DNA of 64,000 nucleotides, taken from Candidatus Poribacteria bacterium. Its GTDB lineage: Bacteria; Poribacteria; WGA-4E; WGA-3G. Positions 1-7,678 of this stretch are shown here, piece by piece; the stretch's first letter is position 1, and each line of letters opens with the position of its first letter. Made by a program: the position numbers and the translations under genes. The DNA lies in the NCBI GenBank assembly GCA_958295945.1, contig OY282386.1:1999371-2063370 (forward strand), in the 5' to 3' direction. The notes below the pieces were generated by a model. That model saw only the letters and a program-made list of their open reading frames with translations, was not told the DNA's origin and ran no database searches.

Positions 1-66
1 ATCAGCACTGTCTCAACAACAGTTATCGGAGTAACATATTTTATTATCAACCTTGCACAAAGGTAA
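1..66 (+). CDS. C-terminal fragment of a possible membrane permease
   Basis: An open frame enters from the left edge and ends with TAA at 64-66. The 21 visible residues are hydrophobic (VIGVTYFIINLAQR at the end), which resembles the last membrane helix and short cytoplasmic tail of a sugar ABC-transporter permease. That assignment is an inference from composition and from the neighbouring carbohydrate genes. The fragment is too short to identify a family and could be chance coding. Confidence 0.3.
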   Translation: MSTVSTTVIGVTYFIINLAQR

Positions 67-107
67 TATCAAAAGTGGAAACGTCTGTGTTCAGCAGTCT
101 TGAAAAT

Positions 108-1940
108 TTAGTAAACTAATAACAGTTTGCTTTGAAATGGTTTAAATGTCCGATTAACATAAGTATTTCCGTTTGCAAACCACATATCTATTGGTATGAT
201 TTTCCCTGTAGCAAACTCTATTTCTTGAACTTTCTCAATCCTGCCTATTATTTCAACCAGCGTATCGTATGATTCATTCTCTGTGTTGTGTAAACAAAAG
301 GATAGATGGTTTTCGGACATTCTATGATGTATCTTCACTGTTTCAAGTCGTTGGTTCTCATTGCCATAATATACATTGATAGCAGGAGTGATCCACTTTT
401 GTAGCAGTTTTCTAAGTTCAATTTCTCTCTCATTTTCTAGACCATCTAAGATAGTTGTTCGTCTTCCATAGACAAGACGTTCCAGCAAATAAGGTTCCAG
501 TCCTATTTTGCCATTCAATAGATAGGGAACAGGAGCATTTACTATAAGTTTTCCTTTTGATTTTGTGAACGATGTCAAACATTGGATTGTGTTTTCATGA
601 AGGGACAGGCAACTCGGAAGCAAAACCAAGTCGTAAACATTGCCATTGAGATTAATCACGGCATCTTTCTTATCAATTTGAGCATCAAATAGGTGTTGTT
701 CAGCGACAATATCAAAATCATATCCCATATTCCATACTATTTGACATAACCAACCCCACGCTTTCGTAATGGAATTCCACTGCTTCTCTTCAGGTTTCAT
801 CCAAAGACTCTGTGTCGGTGACAACATGAGTAATTTTCGTTTGGGAAACCCGTTTTGCAATACCTCAATTTGTTGATTAGAAACTAATTCATCATTTTTT
901 ATTTTATTTTTATGAGTAATCCATGTATTGAATCCCTGAACAACGTCATTGTTAAACTGAATTAATGAAAGTTTGTCATGGCGCATTATTCCAACATGTT
1001 TTGAATGACTACACACTGATTTAGAGACAACAAATTGACGTGCCGTATCAGATTCTGATCTTACAATAATAGGACAATCAATTTGTTGTAAAAGGGTTCT
1101 CAGTTCGTATTGAAGGGATCGCGCACTTTCCTGTATAGTCATTGCAAGTCTGAGTTTGTGCTCATGACAGAATTTACGAAGTCCGGTAATGAAACTTCGC
1201 ACAAATTGGGACGTCAATTCCTGCCAGAACACGCTCCTAATGACAGGTGAATTGTATTTTTCGTAAAAAAGAAATGGTAGGAAACTTGATCTGGTGTTTT
1301 GCGTTCTACTATCTATATCCTTGAAGTTTTCATCACGAATATAATCCAAGAGAGTATTACTCCAAGGTATTGATGTTGCATCCGAGTCAAAAACAGACAA
1401 GAATTGGGGTGGTTCAATAGCAAATCCAATGATTGTTTTAGATCCATAAGCCTCAAGATATCTGGTTAGATAATGTTTAATGAATGCATTTGTCCCTGAT
1501 TCACTCAATAAGTCGTGTCCATTATCATCGGATTGATATAGGTAAAGAATTGTCCTTCCAATTAAGCGTTCAGCAACTGCGATATCTCCTGCAATACAAT
1601 TTTGGATGTATTCTGTGATGTTGTAATATAATGTTTCTGAACCTGGTTGTGCGACCAGAAAAAACTGATAAAATGTAGAATGGTTATCTTCCGAATTGTT
1701 TCCAAACAATAAATGTCGTAAGTATAGTTGTATGGTTTGAGCTTTTTCAGATGTCTTGAAATTTAATTCTAATATAGTCAATCGGTACCGTGTTTTTAAA
1801 TCAGTAGAATCCAACTTAATCCATGTCTGCTTTCCTAACCGAGATAGGTTTTTTAGCTCAGTTTGATGTGCTGCAGACGTATTGAAATTTGGATAATTTA
1901 GTAAATGGCTGTGAAAAGGTAAGAAGAAATCGTTGTTCAT
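108..1940 (-). CDS. Putative glycoside hydrolase, GH106 (alpha-L-rhamnosidase)-like
   Basis: The 610-residue protein has the order I associate with GH106-like enzymes. A TIM-barrel part has an acidic strand end (IEPPQF, about 180) and then IPWSNTLLDYIRDENF, a SFLPFLF segment and an arginine-rich helix ending CHEHKLRLAMTIQESAR. After about residue 370 comes a Rossmann-like part with MLSPTQSLWM, NMGYDFDIVAEQHLF and YDLVLLPSCLSL. No signal peptide is visible, so it is probably cytoplasmic. It is transcribed away from the sugar-isomerase gene at 2216. The catalytic residues cannot be fixed by eye, and a beta-galactosidase-like (GH42) or non-catalytic role remains possible. Confidence 0.5.
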   Translation of the reverse strand: MNNDFFLPFHSHLLNYPNFNTSAAHQTELKNLSRLGKQTWIKLDSTDLKTRYRLTILELNFKTSEKAQTIQLYLRHLLFGNNSEDNHSTFYQFFLVAQPGSETLYYNITEYIQNCIAGDIAVAERLIGRTILYLYQSDDNGHDLLSESGTNAFIKHYLTRYLEAYGSKTIIGFAIEPPQFLSVFDSDATSIPWSNTLLDYIRDENFKDIDSRTQNTRSSFLPFLFYEKYNSPVIRSVFWQELTSQFVRSFITGLRKFCHEHKLRLAMTIQESARSLQYELRTLLQQIDCPIIVRSESDTARQFVVSKSVCSHSKHVGIMRHDKLSLIQFNNDVVQGFNTWITHKNKIKNDELVSNQQIEVLQNGFPKRKLLMLSPTQSLWMKPEEKQWNSITKAWGWLCQIVWNMGYDFDIVAEQHLFDAQIDKKDAVINLNGNVYDLVLLPSCLSLHENTIQCLTSFTKSKGKLIVNAPVPYLLNGKIGLEPYLLERLVYGRRTTILDGLENEREIELRKLLQKWITPAINVYYGNENQRLETVKIHHRMSENHLSFCLHNTENESYDTLVEIIGRIEKVQEIEFATGKIIPIDMWFANGNTYVNRTFKPFQSKLLLVY

Positions 1941-2021
1941 ACTATCAATGTTCCAAATTGTGGCTTGAAGTGTAGGGATTGAGTTTCAATATTGTTGCAT
2001 GTCTATGGTGCATCTGTTATT

Positions 2022-2135
2022 ATACCATTTCTAATAGAAAACGCCGCATTTTTGTAACACAAACTGCCAGTTTGTGCAGTCCTTCAAGACATTCTTAACA
2101 AATGCTAATGGGATAAACATTTATAGAAATGGTAT
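2022..2135. repeat. Small inverted-repeat element (MITE-like) between divergent genes
   Basis: The ends are a 12-bp perfect inverted repeat: ATACCATTTCTA at 2022-2033 and TAGAAATGGTAT at 2124-2135. Inside is a second hairpin, CACAAACT-GCC-AGTTTGTG, at 2058-2076. A related pair occurs at 3913-3943. It lies between two divergently transcribed genes, so it may carry or disturb their promoters. There is no T-tract, so it is not a standard terminator. Confidence 0.6.
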
Positions 2136-2215
2136 TATATCATCTAATTGGTAGAAATGACAATTTTCTACCAGTTTTATTTGGACATTGATAGGGTGAA
2201 ATAGAAAGGAATATT

Positions 2216-3040
2216 ATGATAGGTTTATCATATCATGCAGGTGGAATGAAAGACCTTCCGCTTCAAGATGTTGTATCTATACTCTCTGATGTTGGTTATG
2301 ATGCAATAGAGATGATGTGTGGTCCTGAAGCACACATCCCTTCAGGTGAAATAACAGACTCTTTACTTAGAGATGTCAAACTCATGACAGACGATCATGG
2401 TTTGCAGGTTTCTGTCATCAATCCATTTACTGGAAAGGGACTCTACCATCTTGCTTTAGAAGAAATGCAGACAGCGATTGATCATTACGCCATACTTCAG
2501 GATGTAGCAGTTGCACTTGATGCAGGCGGTGTAAATTTTCTCACAGGATATGGTGGTGATAAGGGAGATGCGTATGCTTGGAAAATACTTGTAGATGTCT
2601 TAAAGCCTATCTGTCAACGCGCAGAAGGACTCGGTATAACTATGAATATTCATAATCATGAAGCAAACACTATTGACACATCTTCAAAAGTATTGCTGTT
2701 GATAGAACATGTTGGTTCTGATGCGTTGAAAGTTCTGAATGATATTACCAATTTCTATCACCTTGGTGAAGACATCGCAGAAGCAACTGAAAAATTAGGT
2801 CCGCTTACGGCTCATTGTCATGTCAAGGGAGTAGCGGGAATGTATCCTTACAGCACATTTCTTATTCCAGGTGAGGAAAGAGATGAATTAGACTTTAAAA
2901 CTTTTGCAGAAGCGTTGGGAAATGTAGGATATGACAAATACATTTCTGTTGAAACTTTCCCACAGATGCGAATGGAGAAGGCTGAGATTGCATATCAGAT
3001 GATGGCTACAACTCTAAAGGTATTAGGATTAAGGGAATAA
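2216..3040 (+). CDS. Sugar phosphate isomerase/epimerase (xylose-isomerase-like TIM barrel)
   Basis: The 274-residue protein is of the AP-endonuclease-2/xylose-isomerase barrel type. Likely metal ligands occur in order: Glu in YDAIEMMCG, His/Glu in NIHNHE, Asp in VLNDITN, His in CHVKG and Glu in ISVETF near the C-terminus. Members interconvert keto-sugars or act on inositol and other polyols; the substrate cannot be read from sequence. The start is supported by AAAGGA 7 nt upstream of ATG. It converges with the PhyH gene, leaving only about 30 bp between stops. Confidence 0.85.
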   Translation: MIGLSYHAGGMKDLPLQDVVSILSDVGYDAIEMMCGPEAHIPSGEITDSLLRDVKLMTDDHGLQVSVINPFTGKGLYHLALEEMQTAIDHYAILQDVAVALDAGGVNFLTGYGGDKGDAYAWKILVDVLKPICQRAEGLGITMNIHNHEANTIDTSSKVLLLIEHVGSDALKVLNDITNFYHLGEDIAEATEKLGPLTAHCHVKGVAGMYPYSTFLIPGEERDELDFKTFAEALGNVGYDKYISVETFPQMRMEKAEIAYQMMATTLKVLGLRE

Positions 3041-3069
3041 TAGATGTTTTCTATCTATTCAAGAAGTTG

Positions 3070-3855
3070 TTACTCTAATGCCTTAATTCCAGGCCAATCT
3101 CTCCACATATCCTCATTCGGTGGTTCTTCTTGTGTTTCAGACAATTCGGTTTTTCTAAAGTCGTAAAGCACGGCTTGTCGAATCTGATGTGTATAGTTAT
3201 GTCCTGCTGCATGTCCGATACGATGATGCCAGAAGACAATATCCCCTGCATTACCGTGGCATTCAACACCTGGTTCTCTACTAAGACGTTCCCTGTCAAC
3301 ATCGTACTGTGGAGTCGGTTCGTTCTTATATTGAGATTTGTAATCATAATAGAATATTTTATGACTACCAGGCCAAACAGTGAATGCTCCACCTTCAGGT
3401 AGAACATCATCAATATAGCCAACAACACCGAGGTGGAAAGGATGCGCGTCAACATGACAACCAATGGACTTCTTCGGCACATCACCGTAAGGTAGAGTGC
3501 AATAAATTCCACGAACTCGATTTGGTACGACTAAGGTTCCCTCACCTAAAAACTGTTCTGCCATTCCCCAAACGTTAGGATCCGTAGCAAGTAGTTTTAC
3601 CATCCACTCCTCACCACCGGGTTCACGGAAATTCCAACGGAATCCTTTTCGTCTATTTGAATTATCTTCATTCTCTTCTTCTGGTTTGAAGGGACCGACC
3701 CAAGTATCTGGATCTTCGCGGAGTCTTCCTTCAGGTGCACCCTCCCATAACCTTGATCTTGCTCTTTCCATGAGTTCTGGGTTCAACACATTTTTCTTTA
3801 TCAGATAACCATTATCTCTGAAAAACGCAATGTCTTCATTTGTAAGTTCAACCAT
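3070..3855 (-). CDS. Phytanoyl-CoA dioxygenase (PhyH) family Fe(II)/2-oxoglutarate oxygenase
   Basis: The start at 3855 is chosen because AGGAGG lies just upstream of ATG-GTT; an in-frame ATG 30 nt earlier lacks this. The 261-residue product has the N-terminal pattern FFRDNGYLIKKNVL typical of PhyH. The iron triad is probably His134 and Asp136 (HVDAHP) plus His215 (HRIGHAAGHN), with Arg226 in IRQAVLYDF positioned for 2-oxoglutarate. The family hydroxylates small organic substrates; the substrate here is unknown. All ligands are present, so the enzyme should be active. Confidence 0.88.
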   Translation of the reverse strand: MVELTNEDIAFFRDNGYLIKKNVLNPELMERARSRLWEGAPEGRLREDPDTWVGPFKPEEENEDNSNRRKGFRWNFREPGGEEWMVKLLATDPNVWGMAEQFLGEGTLVVPNRVRGIYCTLPYGDVPKKSIGCHVDAHPFHLGVVGYIDDVLPEGGAFTVWPGSHKIFYYDYKSQYKNEPTPQYDVDRERLSREPGVECHGNAGDIVFWHHRIGHAAGHNYTHQIRQAVLYDFRKTELSETQEEPPNEDMWRDWPGIKALE

Positions 3856-3912
3856 ATTCTCCTCCTTACCACAGAATTTTAACAATTAAAGTGGGAAAAA
3901 GCAAATATAATT

Positions 3913-3943
3913 CCATTTCTGTTTAATTGTAGAAGGGAAATGG
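3913..3943. repeat. Short inverted repeat related to the 2022-2135 element
   Basis: CCATTTC (3913-3919) and GAAATGG (3937-3943) form an inverted pair with a 17-nt spacer. The pair sits between the PhyH start and the stop of the UnbV/ASPIC gene. The sequence core matches the ends of the larger element at 2022-2135. Confidence 0.4.
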
Positions 3944-3945
3944 TA

Positions 3946-5634
3946 TTATTGGTGTGCGTTCATCAACCCTTTTTCTTCATGTATTTTGAGAATCTGATTG
4001 ACCTTCACATTGGTGAACTGCTGTTTCTTTCCACTTGTCCAATTCAATTCAAGTGTATCAATCACTGTGTTCTTATTAAGTCCGAAGTGTAAACGCAGGT
4101 CATTTTGTGAGAGATAACTGGATCCACTGTGAACTTCTTTGATTTGAATAAGATCGTCTGCAGTTATTTTGATTCGAGTGCCAATTCCCGATATATTGCT
4201 TTTTGTTCCGATTGTCTGAATTATTATCCAATTATTGTTATTCCCACCGTCATTCCGCAGCAGTTTCGCGGCTTGATTGGAATTATTCAAGAAGATGTCA
4301 ATATCTCCATCATTGTCATAATCTCCGAATACTGCTCCCCTACCAACCATCATAGTGCGTTGCGACAAACCTACTTCCGTTGAGACATCTGTGAATATAT
4401 GCTTATTCTTGTTCTTGGTATTCTCAAACAATAAATCTTCTTGTGGATAAGTTGCATCAGAAAACAGTGCGATGTTATCCTGTAGATGACCGTTTGAAAC
4501 ATAAATATCTTGAAGACCATCGTTGTTATAATCCAAAAAATCGACTGCCCATTTGAAATATGGAAGTGTCACTGCACCAATTCCAGATGTATAGGAGATA
4601 TCTGAGAAGAAAAGAGCATTTTCATTTTGATATAGAATTGCAGGATATGATGATGCATTGCTTACAACCAAATCCAGATATCCATCATTATCATAATCTC
4701 CAAATGCACTACCCATCCCACTCCCGGGCATTCCGTTTTCATCATATCCAGCACCAGAGAAATCTGTTATATCAGTGAATGTTCCGTTCCCGTTGTTTTG
4801 GTAAAGTAGGTCAGGTTCCATATCGTTAGCAATATGTATGTCCGCATCCCCATCGTTATCGTAATCGCCAACAGCGATTGCAAGTCCAAGTGCGCGATGC
4901 TTTATCCCGGCTTGTTCTGTTACATCTATAAATGTTCCATCTCCATTATTACGGTATAAGATATCAGACTCACTTTTAAAATTGGATTTATCGATTTGGT
5001 CTGTTGGACTACAGTAGGTTCTAACTCCGCGTATTATCCATCCTTTTTCCGAAGGAACAGCATATTGCATGTAATTTACAACATATAGGTCGATGTAACC
5101 ATCTAAATCGTAATCTAAAAAAGCACAACCTGTTCCCCATCGTTCATCACCAACTCCTGCTTTTTCGGATATGTCAGTAAAAGTGCCATTTCCACTGTTG
5201 AGATATAATCTGTTGGCTCCAAAATTTGTTACATATATCTCAGGGAATCCGTCGTTGTTGATGTCAGCAGCAGCACAACCAACACCATAGCCAGTATCAC
5301 CAACACCTGCAATCTGCGTGACATCAGTAAAAGTAGCATCTCCGTTGTTTCTATAGAGAGTATTTGTATTAGGATTTAGGTTGTTTTTAAAATCGTCTGT
5401 GGGTGAGATTTGTGATGCGTTGACTATATACAGGTCTTGATCACCATCAGAATCGTAATCAAGAAATAACGCTCCTGAACCAAGTGTTTCAATCAGATAT
5501 TTATCTCCAGTTCGACCATCAAAATGAAGAAAATCAATACCTGCCTTGTCTGTAACGTCAGTAAACTTTACTTGAGCATCAGTGTAAGAAATCAATAATA
5601 TGAAACAGAATAGAATTGGATAGAAACATCTCAT
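3946..5634 (-). CDS. Secreted FG-GAP/VCBS-repeat protein with C-terminal ASPIC/UnbV domain
   Basis: The start at 5634 is preferred over an upstream in-frame ATG. It gives a clean signal peptide (MRCFYPILFCFILLISYTDA) and its ATG overlaps the stop of the upstream TPR gene as ATGA. About seven repeats carry the calcium-loop pattern DxDxDGxxDLYxxN (for example DYDSDGDQDLYIVN, DYDLDGYIDLYVVN and DYDNDGDIDIFLNN), as expected for a seven-bladed integrin-type propeller. The last 90 residues match the ASPIC/UnbV pattern: GIGTRIKI, then EVHSGSSYLSQ, LHFGLN and LNWTSGKKQQ. It is probably extracytoplasmic and binding in function. It is the last gene of a five-gene coupled operon. Confidence 0.9.
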   Translation of the reverse strand: MRCFYPILFCFILLISYTDAQVKFTDVTDKAGIDFLHFDGRTGDKYLIETLGSGALFLDYDSDGDQDLYIVNASQISPTDDFKNNLNPNTNTLYRNNGDATFTDVTQIAGVGDTGYGVGCAAADINNDGFPEIYVTNFGANRLYLNSGNGTFTDISEKAGVGDERWGTGCAFLDYDLDGYIDLYVVNYMQYAVPSEKGWIIRGVRTYCSPTDQIDKSNFKSESDILYRNNGDGTFIDVTEQAGIKHRALGLAIAVGDYDNDGDADIHIANDMEPDLLYQNNGNGTFTDITDFSGAGYDENGMPGSGMGSAFGDYDNDGYLDLVVSNASSYPAILYQNENALFFSDISYTSGIGAVTLPYFKWAVDFLDYNNDGLQDIYVSNGHLQDNIALFSDATYPQEDLLFENTKNKNKHIFTDVSTEVGLSQRTMMVGRGAVFGDYDNDGDIDIFLNNSNQAAKLLRNDGGNNNNWIIIQTIGTKSNISGIGTRIKITADDLIQIKEVHSGSSYLSQNDLRLHFGLNKNTVIDTLELNWTSGKKQQFTNVKVNQILKIHEEKGLMNAHQ

Positions 5635-6911
5635 TTTTCTGGTGAGTTTAGCAAGGAAATCTGCTTTTGACGTGCATTTTGTGCTTGGTTTTCTAATCCG
5701 AGATGTGTGCATACTGTTGCAAGTGTGTCCCAATAATTAGCGTCATCAGGAGCAAGATCTGTTGCTGTTTTTGCATGGAGGAGTGCTTTTTCAGGATTTA
5801 GTCTCATATCGGTATAACAGACAGCGAGATTATTGTGGGCGATTGCAAGGGTTGGATCTAATGTAATTGCTTGTTGATATGCCTTAATTGCAAGATCTAA
5901 TTTACCTTGTTTATGATAAGTGAGTCCTAAGTTGTAGTGCGTAGTTGGTAAATCCGGGGATATAGAGATAGCATGTTTATAGTATTCAATAGCCTTATCA
6001 TGTCGTTTGCGCGTCAGGTAAATGATACCAAGGTTGTTGTACCCTATGGGGTCATCAGGATTGATTTTGACCCATCTTTTTGCTTTTTCAAGTATAGGAT
6101 CTGTATTTCGTAATAACTTAAAGAACTCCATTCTTGAAGTTGCTTTCTCCCTATCACCAAGTTTGTGATATATCTGAGCAAGTTGGAAATGTGCTTCGGT
6201 ATTATCACTCTCAAGTGATAATACCTTGTCAAATGTATCTATTGCCACATCATGCCGTTTCTGTTTTGCATACACTTGACCTAATCCTGACAATATCGCT
6301 AACCCATTTGGATTGAAATGCGCTGCAGTCAAATATGCTTTTTCTGCATTTTCAAAATCTCCTTGCTTGAGGTATATTTCACCGAGACCAATATAGGCAT
6401 CTGACCAATCAGCATCAACAGCAATTGCATTCTTAAAGGCAGTTTCTGCAAACGTGAATACCCCTTGTTTGAGATAAACTAATCCGAGATTATAGTAAGG
6501 TTGTGCGTTCTTCGGTGTTTTTTCTATTGCTTTCTGGTAAGCAGCAATTGCTGCTTTATACTGTTTTAGCTCCGAGTATGATATACCGAGCGCGTTATAG
6601 TATACACCTGAATTTGGGTTTAAAGTGATTGCTCTCTTATAGGATGCTATGGACTTATTGTATTCTTCCAGGATGTGGTAGGTTGATGCGATTTGATAAT
6701 ATGTATCTGCAAGTAGGTTTGTGTCTGTCCCTGCTTGTGCAGAGTTAATAACAAGATCAAATGATGCAATTGCATTTTGATACTGTCCTGCGTTTTTGTA
6801 TTGTATACCTTGCTGATAGTTGTCACTAAGTCCTTCAGCAAAGTAACCATTCGCTGCAGAAAAACTGAGACAGAATATGAATACAATTCTTAATGGATGC
6901 ACAATATTCAT
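5631..6911 (-). CDS. Secreted tetratricopeptide-repeat (TPR) protein
   Basis: The 426-residue protein has an N-terminal signal peptide (hydrophobic IVFIFCLSFSAANGYF). It is followed by about ten 34-residue TPR units, each with the G-Y-A-type pattern (such as NALGISYSELKQYKAAIAAY and YNLGLTYHKQGKLDLAIKAY). TPR proteins are scaffolds for protein complexes. The start codon overlaps the stop of the cysteine-hydrolase gene (ATGA), and its own stop overlaps the start of the UnbV/ASPIC gene (ATGA). TPR plus UnbV/ASPIC proteins are often adjacent, which suggests a shared envelope complex (inference). Confidence 0.9.
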   Translation of the reverse strand: MNIVHPLRIVFIFCLSFSAANGYFAEGLSDNYQQGIQYKNAGQYQNAIASFDLVINSAQAGTDTNLLADTYYQIASTYHILEEYNKSIASYKRAITLNPNSGVYYNALGISYSELKQYKAAIAAYQKAIEKTPKNAQPYYNLGLVYLKQGVFTFAETAFKNAIAVDADWSDAYIGLGEIYLKQGDFENAEKAYLTAAHFNPNGLAILSGLGQVYAKQKRHDVAIDTFDKVLSLESDNTEAHFQLAQIYHKLGDREKATSRMEFFKLLRNTDPILEKAKRWVKINPDDPIGYNNLGIIYLTRKRHDKAIEYYKHAISISPDLPTTHYNLGLTYHKQGKLDLAIKAYQQAITLDPTLAIAHNNLAVCYTDMRLNPEKALLHAKTATDLAPDDANYWDTLATVCTHLGLENQAQNARQKQISLLNSPEK

Positions 6912-7678
6912 TGTTCAATGATCTTTAAGAAATCCGCATTTGAAGCACTAAACCCATATTGTTGTTCTACTTCTCGGATTGCAATCTCTGTTGTGAACAG
7001 ATTTTCATAGGTATCAGGAAACTCAACTCCCGTTGTCGCATCACGGAGCAGAATGATGTTATATCCATATCGAGACATTGATCGGATACCGTAGTCTCTC
7101 CCTAATACACACCAATTCGTAGCAAAACCGGCATAGAGGAGATGGAGTATGCCTCGTTCCTCCATTAATTCATGCAGTTGCTGTCCAGTTGCAATGACGA
7201 ATTCATCCTCTTTTACATCAATTGCAGGCGACATAGAGAGTTGGGATGCAAGTTTGTTCCAATGTATGCCAATTCCAGGGGGTTGACTACGTGGACCACG
7301 ATATATATTATAGTCACCAGAACGACTTCTGAACTCAGATGGCGGCCATGTATTCGGTGTGGACGGTTGCGGAGGATTGTGTCGTTCAAGCTGTGGATAT
7401 TGTGCAGCAACTGATGGTGATGGGGCATGAACGATAGTCATGCCAGTTTTGCGAGCAGCATCAATAACAGGGACGACACAATCTACAGTAACTTGTTTGG
7501 CACGTTCAATCCAACTTTCAATGAAATGCACATTCCACAAATCAACTAAGACCAATGCAGTCTCGTCAATTGGTAATGGCATTTCAAATTCACGGCGGAC
7601 GAATTCAGTTTCACGACAGGGTACATCTGCTGGTGTACTATCCTGAAAATAACGGACGCGTAGGTCTAAATTTTTCAT
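6908..7678 (-). CDS. Isochorismatase-like cysteine hydrolase
   Basis: The 256-residue protein has the alpha/beta fold pattern of the family: the nucleophile-side Asp46 in TALVLVDLWNVHF and the probable catalytic Cys190 in FATNWCVLGRDYG. The family uses an Asp-Lys-Cys triad to cleave amides or vinyl ethers. The usual Lys position falls in DEFVIATGQQLHELM, where no Lys is at the expected place, so activity is uncertain. The gene is coupled by ATGA overlaps to the M16 partner upstream and the TPR gene downstream. The substrate is unknown. Confidence 0.8.
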   Translation of the reverse strand: MKNLDLRVRYFQDSTPADVPCRETEFVRREFEMPLPIDETALVLVDLWNVHFIESWIERAKQVTVDCVVPVIDAARKTGMTIVHAPSPSVAAQYPQLERHNPPQPSTPNTWPPSEFRSRSGDYNIYRGPRSQPPGIGIHWNKLASQLSMSPAIDVKEDEFVIATGQQLHELMEERGILHLLYAGFATNWCVLGRDYGIRSMSRYGYNIILLRDATTGVEFPDTYENLFTTEIAIREVEQQYGFSASNADFLKIIEQ

